A DNA stretch of 64,000 nucleotides from Oleomonas cavernae (GTDB lineage Bacteria; Pseudomonadota; Alphaproteobacteria; Zavarziniales; Zavarziniaceae): contig NZ_QYUK01000011.1 of the NCBI RefSeq assembly GCF_003590945.1, forward strand, positions 3,132,909-3,196,908, in the 5' to 3' direction. This document shows, piece by piece, positions 27,920 to 35,517 of this stretch. Within the stretch, counting starts at the first letter, position 1, and each line of letters begins with the position of its first letter. A model generated the notes under the pieces. That model was not told the origin of the DNA and did not search any database. It worked only from the letters and a program-made list of their open reading frames with translations. A program made the position numbers and the translations under genes.

Positions 27920-28217
27920 ATGATCGTGAGCTTTCGGGACGAATGGCTGCGCGCCTTCTTCGTCGAAGGCACGCGGTCGCGGAACATCCCGTCGGAGCTT
28001 GAAAGCCGGCTCTTCCGCAAGCTCCAGATTGATCGACGACGCGACGATCGATCAGGACTTGCGGGTGCCGCCGAGCAATCACTTCGAGAAGCTGGCCGGC
28101 AGCCTGGCGGGGCTCCACTCGATCCGTGTCAACAACCAGTGGCGGCTGGTCTTCCGGTGGGATGGCAGTCGCGGGGAGGCAGCGGGCCTCTATCTCGACG
28201 ACCACAGCTACAGGTGA
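27920..28217 (+). pseudogene. higB: HigB-type toxin, frameshifted
   Basis: The N-terminal MIVSFRDEWLRAFFVEG and the C-terminal IDDATIDQDLRVPPSNHFEK, LHSIRVNNQWRLVFRWD and DHSYR together make a complete RelE/HigB mRNA-interferase of about 98 residues. They lie in different frames: removing one A near 28029 gives KLQLIDDATID as expected. This is an extra base in a non-homopolymer context, unlike the other breaks in the window, so it may be a real loss of the toxin. The antitoxin gene follows 8 bp later. Confidence 0.82.
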
Positions 28218-28225
28218 GGCGAAAC

Positions 28226-28534
28226 ATGCTGACGACAAAGCGCAAGCCGGCCACGGTCGGCGAGATTCTGGTCGAGGAATTCATGCAGCCCATGGGGCTC
28301 ACGCAGGCCGCGTTGGCGGAGGCGATAGGCGTTCAGCGCAAGCACGTCAACGAATTGTGCAACGATCGCCGGACCGTGACGGCGGCAACGGCGCTCATCC
28401 TGGCCCGCGTGTTCGGCAACAGCCCCGATTTCTGGCTCAACGTCCAACGCCGCGGCGATCTGTTGGAGGCCATGAACAGCCCGAGGGAGCGCGAGCGGAT
28501 CGAACGCGCCAAGCCGCTCGGCGCTGCGGCGTAA
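28226..28534 (+). CDS. higA: HigA-type antitoxin, XRE family
   Basis: The 102-residue protein has a helix-turn-helix (GLTQAALAEAIGVQRKHVNE) and the HigA-specific ending FGNSPDFWLNVQRRGDLLEA. It should bind and silence the HigB toxin and repress the operon. Order toxin-antitoxin is typical of hig. The frame is intact, although the toxin reading frame is broken. Confidence 0.9.
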   Translation: MLTTKRKPATVGEILVEEFMQPMGLTQAALAEAIGVQRKHVNELCNDRRTVTAATALILARVFGNSPDFWLNVQRRGDLLEAMNSPRERERIERAKPLGAAA

Positions 28535-28597
28535 CCTCAAAATCCTGTCTTGAAGTGGCGGTGTGCGCAGTCGCCAGCGAACCCTGCTCCGGGTCTG

Positions 28598-28760
28598 AAT
28601 TCCCTGTAAACAGGGAATTTTCGGAGATTTCCGCCCCGGATTTCGGCTCACAGCCCCTGCGAGGTGGCAATTCTCCCGTCTCTTCCGAGGCTTAGCCCAC
28701 CGAGATGGACATGGATGCCCTTCAACTAACAGGGAATTCCTGCCCCCATAACAGGGAATT
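28598..28760. repeat. Four copies of ACAGGGAATT
   Basis: The 10-mer ACAGGGAATT is found at 28610-28619, 28729-28738 and 28751-28760 on the plus strand and at 28598-28607 on the minus strand. The first two make a perfect palindrome with a 2-bp spacer (AATTCCCTGT-AA-ACAGGGAATT). The repeats fill the gene-free stretch between higA and the methylase gene (28535-29111), which otherwise shows nothing I recognise. Confidence 0.65.
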
Positions 28761-29111
28761 TCCCGGCACCAAGCAGCGATGGCCAAGGCGGTGATCAGGC
28801 CACGGCCAAATCTCGATCAGGCGCAACCTTCGGCAGTGCCCCCTCTCCCCTCTGATGAAACTTTCGCGGTCTCGCCCGTGGCCCCTTCAAACCCCGCCCG
28901 CCGATCCCCATATGCGCTTTGCCTGAGACGATGGGCACGCACAGCATGGGCTCGTGCGCTGCCGGTTGTCGCTAGGCGGTGTGCTGAACATGGGTTCGGT
29001 GCCCGCCGATAGGGTCCATCGCTCCCATGGCGGCAGGCGTGGTTTTCGGAATCAACCCCGGAGCTGCGCCCTTTTTGTTTGTGCGGGCTCCGATCAATTG
29101 GAGCCTGCCCC

Positions 29112-30437
29112 ATGGCAAAGCGCAGCATCATCATCAATATGCCGCTCGAGGCCTTGAAGCCCCGCGCCGGTAATCCGCGTACCCACAGCCCCAGGCAGAT
29201 CGAGCAGATCGCAAGTTCGATCCTGCGCTTTGGCTTCACCAACCCGGTGCTGGTCGATGCGAAGGGTGGCGTCGTTGCCGGTCACGGCCGCATCGCGGCT
29301 GCCCAGCAGTTGGGCTGGAAGGAAGTCCCCACCCTCTGCCTTGCCGATCTCAGCGAAGACGAGATCCGGGCCTATGTCATTGCCGACAACCGCCTGGCCG
29401 AACTGGCCGGCTGGGACAAGGCTTTGCTGGGTCTCGAGTTCCAGTATCTGAGCAACCTGGAGATCGACCTCGACCTGACGGTGACCGGCTTCAACCTGCC
29501 CGAGATCGATGCCCTGATCGCCGGGCTGGACGAGGAGACCTCGACCGATCCTGCCGATGTGGTGCCGCCCATCGATCCCGGCCCGGCGGTGACCCGCCCG
29601 GGCGATGTCTGGGTCATGGGCAAGCACCGGCTGATCTGTGGGGATTCGCTGTCAGCCGAGACCTATGCCCGGCTGCTGGGCGAGGAGCGGGCCCAGATGG
29701 TCTTTACCGACCCACCCTACAATGTGCCGATCAACCGCCATGTCTGCGGCCTGGGCCAGACCCAGCACCGGGAATTCGCCATGGCCTCGGGCGAGATGAC
29801 CCCGACCGCGTTCACCGCCTTCCTGACCTCGGTCTTCGAGCATCTGGTCAAGTTCTCGAGCGACGGCGCCATCCACTTCCAGTGCATGGACTGGCGCCAC
29901 ATGAACGAGATGCTGGCCGCCGGCGGTGCCGCCTACACCGAGCTCAAGAACCTCTGCGTCTGGGCCAAGAACAATGGCGGCATGGGTTCGTTCTACCGGT
30001 CTCAGCATGAACTGGTGTTCGTCTACAAGGCGGGCAAGGCCCCGCACATCAACAATGTCGAGCTGGGCAAGCACGGGCGCTACCGCACCAATGTCTGGCA
30101 TCACCCGGGGATCAGCAGCTTCGGCGCCGGGCGGGATGATCTGGCCCTGCACCCCACGGTGAAGCCGGTGGCCCTGGTGGCCGATGCGATCCGCGACTGT
30201 TCGCGCCGCAACGGCATCGTGCTCGATGCCTTCACCGGATCGGGGACCACCCTGGTGGCCGCGGCCAAGACCGGCCGGCAGGGCTATGGCATCGAGATCG
30301 ACCCGATCTATTGCGATGTCGTCGTCAGGCGTCTGAAGGCAGTGTGCAAGTTCGAGGCGGTGCTGGAAGGCACCGGCCAGGCCTTCGAAGAGGTGGCGGT
30401 CGCGCGGCGAGCCGAGACGGTGGAGGCGGCAGAATGA
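29112..30437 (+). CDS. ParB-domain DNA methyltransferase
   Basis: The 441-residue protein (ATG 29112 after GAGCCTGCCCC; weak ribosome site) begins with a ParB-like domain (LKPRAGNPRTHSPRQIEQIA, VVAGHGRIAAAQQLG). It is followed by an N6-adenine/N4-cytosine methylase domain with the catalytic FTDPPYN and the AdoMet motif DAFTGSGTTLVAA. Such ParB-methylase fusions occur mostly in prophages and mobile elements of alphaproteobacteria. It overlaps by 4 bp with the following DUF5681 gene, as is common in phage-like packaging regions. The recognition sequence cannot be inferred. An endonuclease gene lies 1.2 kb away, but on the other strand. Confidence 0.88.
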   Translation: MAKRSIIINMPLEALKPRAGNPRTHSPRQIEQIASSILRFGFTNPVLVDAKGGVVAGHGRIAAAQQLGWKEVPTLCLADLSEDEIRAYVIADNRLAELAGWDKALLGLEFQYLSNLEIDLDLTVTGFNLPEIDALIAGLDEETSTDPADVVPPIDPGPAVTRPGDVWVMGKHRLICGDSLSAETYARLLGEERAQMVFTDPPYNVPINRHVCGLGQTQHREFAMASGEMTPTAFTAFLTSVFEHLVKFSSDGAIHFQCMDWRHMNEMLAAGGAAYTELKNLCVWAKNNGGMGSFYRSQHELVFVYKAGKAPHINNVELGKHGRYRTNVWHHPGISSFGAGRDDLALHPTVKPVALVADAIRDCSRRNGIVLDAFTGSGTTLVAAAKTGRQGYGIEIDPIYCDVVVRRLKAVCKFEAVLEGTGQAFEEVAVARRAETVEAAE

Positions 30438-31294
30438 CCACCAATGACGATGACGAGGCGGTCGGCTATCGCCGCCCGCCTCGTCACAGCCAGTTCCAGA
30501 AGGGTCGGTCGGGCAATCCCCTTGGCCGGCCCCGCAAGCGCCGGTCGGCCGACCTGGCGGCAATACTCGACACCCCCGTGTCAGTCACCCGGGGTGGCCG
30601 CCCGGTGGACATGCATCAGAAGGAGCTCGAGCTGCGCCAGTTCCTGAAGAAGGGCCTGGCCGGCCACCTGCCATCGATCGCCTATCTGTTCGAAGAATTC
30701 GAGAAGTATGGCGCCCTGCCCGCGTCCAAGAGAATCGATGGGCTCGTCCTTTTGCCATCCAACGACATGCCCGAAGAAATGGCGATGTGGCTGTTCCTCA
30801 ATGTCGGCCGGCCCCCCTGGTCACCGCGGGACGTCACCCGCGGCCGAACCGAATACCTGAAGCACCGAAGCGAGGAGGATCGGCGCTGGGATGAGCACAT
30901 GAAGTACCCGGCCCTTGAAGATCCGGGCTACCGCATGGCGGTACCCGATGATACCGCGCCCAGGCGCCGGCCCAAGAAGGGACACCGCACCATCAAGGCT
31001 GTCGTCCAGGACATCGCCGAGGAACGACACAGCACCACGATCGACGGCCAGGCCTGTGACCTGACAACGGTCGAACTATTGGTGCATGCGCTGAATCGCA
31101 GGCGGCTGGCCGGCGAGGTGCGGGCGGCCAGGTTGCTCAACAAGATATACCGCCCCTACCTGGACACCGGGGCCGGCGTGGGTGGCTATATCGTCTTGCC
31201 CGAGACCGCGACCCCCGAGATGTATGTCAGATCAATCGAGCTCCGTAACCAGGAGAACGATCAGCCACGATCATCTGCCGCCCCCGTCAAGTGA
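30434..31294 (+). CDS. DUF5681 domain protein
   Basis: The 286-residue protein has the N-terminal DUF5681 motif (FQKGRSGNPLGRPRKR), a basic stretch resembling the DNA-binding starts found next to phage terminase genes. The remainder is charged and helical with no known domain. Its ATG overlaps the methylase stop (ATGA). The pairing with a ParB-methylase points to a phage or mobile-element origin, though no terminase or capsid gene follows. Confidence 0.8.
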   Translation: MTTNDDDEAVGYRRPPRHSQFQKGRSGNPLGRPRKRRSADLAAILDTPVSVTRGGRPVDMHQKELELRQFLKKGLAGHLPSIAYLFEEFEKYGALPASKRIDGLVLLPSNDMPEEMAMWLFLNVGRPPWSPRDVTRGRTEYLKHRSEEDRRWDEHMKYPALEDPGYRMAVPDDTAPRRRPKKGHRTIKAVVQDIAEERHSTTIDGQACDLTTVELLVHALNRRRLAGEVRAARLLNKIYRPYLDTGAGVGGYIVLPETATPEMYVRSIELRNQENDQPRSSAAPVK

Positions 31295-31297
31295 TGG

Positions 31298-31687
31298 TCA
31301 GGGCTCGTCTTCGATGGTGCCGACCCGGCGCCCCTGGCGGTCGCGGATCACCCGGTCGCCGGTGAGGTTCGGGCTGGGGCTGATGGTGTAGGTCCGCCGG
31401 CCCTGGGCGTCGCGCACCACTTGCTGGCCGCCAGGGCCGGTCTCCACCGTGCCGGCGCGTCGGCCGTCGCTGTCGTAGAGCTGCTGCCGGCCCCCTGCCC
31501 CGGGTTTAACCGTGCCAAGGCGCTGGCCCGCGGCATCGCGCCGGACCAGGGTGTCGCCGGCGCCCGGCGCGATGCGTTCGACGACCCTGCCCTGAGCATC
31601 GCGCACGGTCAGGCGGTCACCGGCCCAGGCCGATGAGGCCGCCAGGGCCATCAGGAGGCCCGCCAGGGCGGGTGCAAGGCCCCTCAC
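31298..31687 (-). CDS. Secreted repeat protein (RDAQGR repeats)
   Basis: A GTG start at 31687 overlaps the stop of the endonuclease gene (GTGA). The product has a signal peptide (LAPALAGLLMALAASSAWA) and then five or six tandem units of about 18-20 residues containing (R)DAxGRRxGT, a beta-hairpin repeat pattern similar to YD/RHS-type or bacterial wall-facing repeats. It should be periplasmic or exported. The function is unknown. Its coupling to an endonuclease gene is unusual and may be accidental. Confidence 0.6.
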   Translation of the reverse strand: MRGLAPALAGLLMALAASSAWAGDRLTVRDAQGRVVERIAPGAGDTLVRRDAAGQRLGTVKPGAGGRQQLYDSDGRRAGTVETGPGGQQVVRDAQGRRTYTISPSPNLTGDRVIRDRQGRRVGTIEDEP

Positions 31688-32628
31688 CGCGTGCGCTCCA
31701 GCAGCCAATCGAACAGGCCCACGTCGATGGCCTTGCCGGCCAGGTCATCGCCGGTCCAAAGGTGATGCCTGGGCAGGTCGGGGATCGCCAGCTTGCCGGC
31801 CGGGCTATGGCAGACGAAGAAGAAGCGATCGCAACTGCCGTCACGGGCAAAGCGATCCAGGTAATCATCCAGGGCCGCCTGGTCGGTGCCGGTCTTGACC
31901 TGCACCCAGGCGGTCTCGCCCGACACCGGCTGGTCGAGTACCAGGTCGACATCCGGCATGTTCTGGCCCAGCAGGCTGGTCCGGCGCCAGCCGCCGCGGG
32001 CAAAGATCAGGTCGACCAGGGTCTCGAACTCTTCCCAATGCAGCTGGCGGATCATCTGCAGGGCGATGTCCTGCATCTGGCCCTTCAGGGCCATCGCCTT
32101 ATCATGCAGGGGGTCCTGTTCATCGCGGATCCGGCGCAGCAGGTAATCGGCCCGGTCGATGCTGCAGATACTCATCCTGAAGCCGGCGGTGCGGGTCAGG
32201 GCCGAGCTCAGGTTCCGGGTCACCAGGGGCTCGCCCCCCAGGCTGTGGCCATGCCAGCCGTCGCGGGTCTTGCGGTAGCGGCTGGGGCCATCGGGCGATG
32301 GCGTTCCAACCGGGATCACCGGCCCTTCAGCAAAGGCCCACCACAGGCGCCCGCCGGTCATGGTCACCCATAGGGTGTCCTCGCCCAGCTCATAGAAGTC
32401 CCGCATCTCGCGCACCGGCTGGCCGGGCGCCTTGTGGCCCATGGCAGCATAGCGCTCGCGCACCGCCGCCCAATCGCCGGCGGCGCAAAGGCCATGGTCC
32501 ATCACCCGCTCGCCGGCCTCGGCGAAGGGGATGATGCCCTGCTTGATCGCCTCGGCCGCCCAGCGGCCACCGCTGCCCAACTTGATGTACCGCACCTCAC
32601 CAGGCCGGAAGGCCACCATGTCCATCAT
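31684..32628 (-). CDS. PD-(D/E)XK restriction endonuclease-like protein
   Basis: The 314-residue protein ends in an Mrr-like nuclease domain: WEEFETLVDLIFARGGWRRT (about 198-217), then MPDVDLVL with the Asp pair at 226/228 and AWVQVKTG with Gln243 and Lys245, the D...QxK catalytic pattern. The N-terminal 130 residues (beginning FRPGEVRYIKLGSGG, with GDWAAVRERYAAMGH) may recognise modified bases or targets. It is divergently arranged with an XRE controller across a 118-bp region rich in inverted repeats. This is the layout of a restriction gene with its C protein. A cognate methylase may be the ParB-methylase at 29112, or none. Confidence 0.75.
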   Translation of the reverse strand: MMDMVAFRPGEVRYIKLGSGGRWAAEAIKQGIIPFAEAGERVMDHGLCAAGDWAAVRERYAAMGHKAPGQPVREMRDFYELGEDTLWVTMTGGRLWWAFAEGPVIPVGTPSPDGPSRYRKTRDGWHGHSLGGEPLVTRNLSSALTRTAGFRMSICSIDRADYLLRRIRDEQDPLHDKAMALKGQMQDIALQMIRQLHWEEFETLVDLIFARGGWRRTSLLGQNMPDVDLVLDQPVSGETAWVQVKTGTDQAALDDYLDRFARDGSCDRFFFVCHSPAGKLAIPDLPRHHLWTGDDLAGKAIDVGLFDWLLERTR

Positions 32629-32639
32629 CCGTGCTCCAT

Positions 32640-32727
32640 GTCGACGATCAGTGATGTGGATGAACGCTTGCTGTTGGCTCGGCAGTCAAGGCGAATGTCA
32701 CTGATCGTCTGTAGACCGATCGTCGAC
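32640..32727. promoter_or_regulatory. Divergent operator region with nested inverted repeats
   Basis: GACGATCAGTGA (32643-32654) and its exact complement TCACTGATCGTC (32698-32709) form a 12-bp inverted repeat. A second pair, GTCGACGATC (32640-32649) and GATCGTCGAC (32718-32727), overlaps it. They lie between the divergent starts of the endonuclease (32628, minus) and the XRE regulator (32747, plus), the natural place for controller-protein binding. Confidence 0.6.
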
Positions 32728-32746
32728 AGGCGGGTGACCTCGCGGG

Positions 32747-32950
32747 GTGGATATCAGAGCCCGCCTCGCCAAGAATCTCCGACGCCTGCGGCAAGCCAAA
32801 GGCTGGTCACAGGAGGAGTTTGCCTTCGAGGCGGGGCTGCACCGGACCTATGTCAGCGACCTCGAGCGCGAGGCGCGCAACCCCAGCATCAGCATCATCG
32901 ACAAGCTCGCCGGGGCGCTGGGGGTGAAGATCGGGGAATTGCTGGATTGA
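32747..32950 (+). CDS. XRE-family controller-like regulator
   Basis: The 67-residue protein starts at GTG 32747 behind CGCGGGG and is almost entirely a helix-turn-helix (LRRLRQAKGWSQEEFAFEAG, LHRTYVSDLEREARNPS, IDKLAGALGVKIGELL). This size and composition match C proteins of restriction-modification systems and small phage repressors. It is divergent from the endonuclease gene, with inverted repeats in between. It may autoregulate and time endonuclease expression. Confidence 0.85.
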   Translation: MDIRARLAKNLRRLRQAKGWSQEEFAFEAGLHRTYVSDLEREARNPSISIIDKLAGALGVKIGELLD

Positions 32951-33333
32951 GAAGCCACAGTTTGAGAGCCGGTCCGCCCCGTCAGAAATCCGGCGACATA
33001 TCACCAATGATCGCGTAGGCCCTGAGATGGCAAGCTCGATCACGTCAAGAGCAACACATCAGATCACACAGCGACGCAATAGCGTAAAGTACGTCAATTG
33101 CACCGCGCCAGGATTAGCGACTCAAAACCAAGCAAGGCTGTAACGTGACAATGGCACCGCTTTTGGATGCACGGCGTACCGCAGGAGGGTGCTGAGGGTC
33201 GAACCGAAAATCGCACCGAGCAAACGACCGCGAATGGCCAAAAATTGCTCGATGCGACTGAGACGACTTCACTGTTCCTAAGGACATCTCCTGTGGCTTT
33301 CTTAGTGGGCTGCGGTTGCGTGTTCTGAAATGG
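32951..33333. other. Gene-free stretch, nothing recognised
   Basis: Between the XRE gene stop and the end of the XylR-like regulator there are 383 bp of lower-GC sequence. I see no open frame with plausible composition, no tRNA and no clear terminator. It may mark the boundary between the mobile stretch and the aromatic-degradation island. Confidence 0.4.
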
Positions 33334-35142
33334 CTACACATGCCTCACCGCATCGGCGTCGGCCCCCTCCTCGATCTTCTTGATTCTGTAGGCGAGTTGC
33401 GCCCGGCTGAGGCCGAGGGCACGGGCTGCCTCGGCGAAATTGCCACCGGCACGGTCGACCGCGGCGCGGAGCAGTCTTTCTTCCAGGGCATCGAGCGGCG
33501 TCCGTGATGCCAGCACCGCGTCGACGACATCCCCGATTGCCCTGGCGCCGCCGCCGTCGACCATCGAATTCAATTCGCCTTCGGCATTCATGCCGAGAAT
33601 ATATGGATCGAGCCTTTCGCCCGAAATGAAGAGATGGCACAGGTCCACCTCGCCGTCCTCCGGCGCCAGGATCACGCCGCGTTCCACCATATTCTCAAGC
33701 TCGCGGACATTGCCCGGCCAGCCATAGGCGTATAGGCCTGAAATGGCGCGCTGGCTGAAGCCCGTCACCCTCTTGCGATGTCGGTGCCGGAAGACCTGGA
33801 AGAAGTGGTTTAGGAGCAGCGGGATATCCGCCCGGCGGTCGCGCAGCGGCGGGATCTGGATCGGAAAGACATTGAGCCGGTAATACAGATCCTCGCGGAA
33901 GGTTCCGGCCGCCACGCAGCCGCGGAGGTTGACATTCGTCGCCGCCACCAGGCGCACGTCGACCTTGCGGCTCCGCTGGTCGCCGACACGCTCGATCTCG
34001 CCCTCCTGCAGTGCCCGCAGCAGCTTGCCCTGGGCCGACAGGCTCAAGGTACCGATCTCATCCAGGAACAGGGTCCCACCGTCGGCACGCTCGAAACGGC
34101 CGGGGCGCGAGGCGATGGCGCCGGTGAAGGCCCCCTTCTCTACCCCGAAGAGTTCGGACTCGATGAGGGTCTCCGGGATCGCCGCGCAATTGACCGCGAT
34201 GAAGGGATGGCCTTCCCGCCGGCTGATGCGGTGCAGGGTCTGGGCGAACATCTCCTTGCCGACACCCGACTCGCCAAGCAGCAGGACCGAGGCGCTGGTG
34301 CCCGCCACTTTCTCGAGCATGTGGCAGACGACAGTGAAGCCGGCCGAGGCCCCCACCAGCCGCTTGGCCGGCGGCGACGGGGGTTCCGCCGCCGGTTCCT
34401 CGGGCGCCTCGGTACTGAGGCCGACGACGATGCGGCGCTGATCCGACTTGCTGTTGGCGAAGGCATGCGGCTGCAGGTAGCGGATGTCCTCGTCCGCGTC
34501 GTCCCAGTCCGCCACCGGCTTGCCGATGATGCGGCAGGCAGCATGGCCGGTCGAGCGGCACTCGACCTCGCGGAACAGGATGGGTCGCCCCATGATCACG
34601 CTGGTATAACCCGAGGCATAGCCGATCTGCATCCAGCAGGCGGGTTCGGTGCCGATGCCGTAGGCGGCGATGTGCACCTCGTCCTCGCAGCTATCGTGCC
34701 ACAGGAGCTCGCCGAAGAAATGGCCGGTCTTGGCGTCGCGCTCGATGCACAGGGGCTCGACCGTGACGATGCCCTCGATCATGTGGAGCTGCGGACCGAC
34801 CGTGAAGAAATCATAGAAGTCGCAGACCCCGCCGCCGCGCACCTTGATCGCCAGTTCCGCATCCTGGGCGCCCGAGGCATAGCCCATGCGGGTGAGCAGG
34901 GCGCGCGCACCGCGCAGGCCCACGGTCTCGATCAATTCACGCCGCAGGGCACCCAGCGAGCGGACGTGCAGCAGGATCATCCGGCTGTCGTCCAGCCAGA
35001 TCCGCCCCGCCTTGGGACAGAAGCGGATGCGCGAGGCAAGGTCGTCGATGCTGGGCAAGGGATTTTGCCCGGCATGATTGACCTTGTCGCGAATCCGGCT
35101 GATCACCCGTTCATTCGCCGGCTCCCCATAGGCATTGGCCAT
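33334..35142 (-). CDS. XylR/DmpR-type sigma-54 activator (copy 1)
   Basis: The 602-residue protein has an N-terminal aromatic-sensing domain (XylR_N, about 35-130, with [20 protein letters not shown]), a V4R domain (about 145-210), a linker, an AAA+ sigma-54 interaction domain (Walker A GESGVGKE, the GAFTGA loop, Walker B TLFLDEIG) and a Fis-type HTH ([20 protein letters not shown]). Zn-site residues of MopR/DmpR are conserved (C169, E192, C195, C203). The phenol-contacting His and Trp appear at H120 and W148. It should activate -24/-12 promoters of the monooxygenase operons when an aromatic inducer is bound. It lies 59 bp behind the EthD gene of the first TMO operon, in the same direction, and may be part of that transcript. 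Confidence 0.93.
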   Translation of the reverse strand: MANAYGEPANERVISRIRDKVNHAGQNPLPSIDDLASRIRFCPKAGRIWLDDSRMILLHVRSLGALRRELIETVGLRGARALLTRMGYASGAQDAELAIKVRGGGVCDFYDFFTVGPQLHMIEGIVTVEPLCIERDAKTGHFFGELLWHDSCEDEVHIAAYGIGTEPACWMQIGYASGYTSVIMGRPILFREVECRSTGHAACRIIGKPVADWDDADEDIRYLQPHAFANSKSDQRRIVVGLSTEAPEEPAAEPPSPPAKRLVGASAGFTVVCHMLEKVAGTSASVLLLGESGVGKEMFAQTLHRISRREGHPFIAVNCAAIPETLIESELFGVEKGAFTGAIASRPGRFERADGGTLFLDEIGTLSLSAQGKLLRALQEGEIERVGDQRSRKVDVRLVAATNVNLRGCVAAGTFREDLYYRLNVFPIQIPPLRDRRADIPLLLNHFFQVFRHRHRKRVTGFSQRAISGLYAYGWPGNVRELENMVERGVILAPEDGEVDLCHLFISGERLDPYILGMNAEGELNSMVDGGGARAIGDVVDAVLASRTPLDALEERLLRAAVDRAGGNFAEAARALGLSRAQLAYRIKKIEEGADADAVRHV

Positions 35143-35201
35143 CTCGGTCCCCCATCGTCGATTTTTTGTTTGACGCCTGGATCAAGCAACCGGAACCGTG
35201 C

Positions 35202-35507
35202 TCAGGTGGCGACCTCGTCGAAGGCGACGATCTGCACGCCGCCGTCGGCGAAATTCGCCAGGTCCGCCGCCGCGGCCTGGCCTTCGGGCGAGGACAGCGC
35301 CGCCTTCACCGCGTCGCCCGTGTCGAATTCCATCCGCACCACGAGATAGAGATCGTTGCCGGCCAGGACCTCGACGCCCGACCGGCTGAAACCGACGGAC
35401 TTCAACCCCGGCAGGCGGCGGACGAGCGGCAGATGCCGCTCGCCGTAATAGGCATCGAAACGCGCCGGATCGGTGGGCCGGCCGTAGAGGACCATCAACG
35501 TGCTCAT
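35202..35507 (-). CDS. EthD family protein
   Basis: The 101-residue protein starts behind GAGGGAG and shows the EthD/ABM-like ferredoxin fold: LMVLYGRPTDPARFDAYYGE, RHLPLVRRLPGLKSVGF and the strand YLVVRMEFD. Members are often encoded with oxygenases; EthD itself is needed for ethyl-tert-butyl-ether degradation by a P450. Here it is the last gene before the regulator in a tmoABCDE operon (10 bp behind tmoE). It may help turnover or handle a reactive product. The role is inferred from context. Confidence 0.83.
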   Translation of the reverse strand: MSTLMVLYGRPTDPARFDAYYGERHLPLVRRLPGLKSVGFSRSGVEVLAGNDLYLVVRMEFDTGDAVKAALSSPEGQAAAADLANFADGGVQIVAFDEVAT

Positions 35508-35517
35508 GGCTCCTCCC

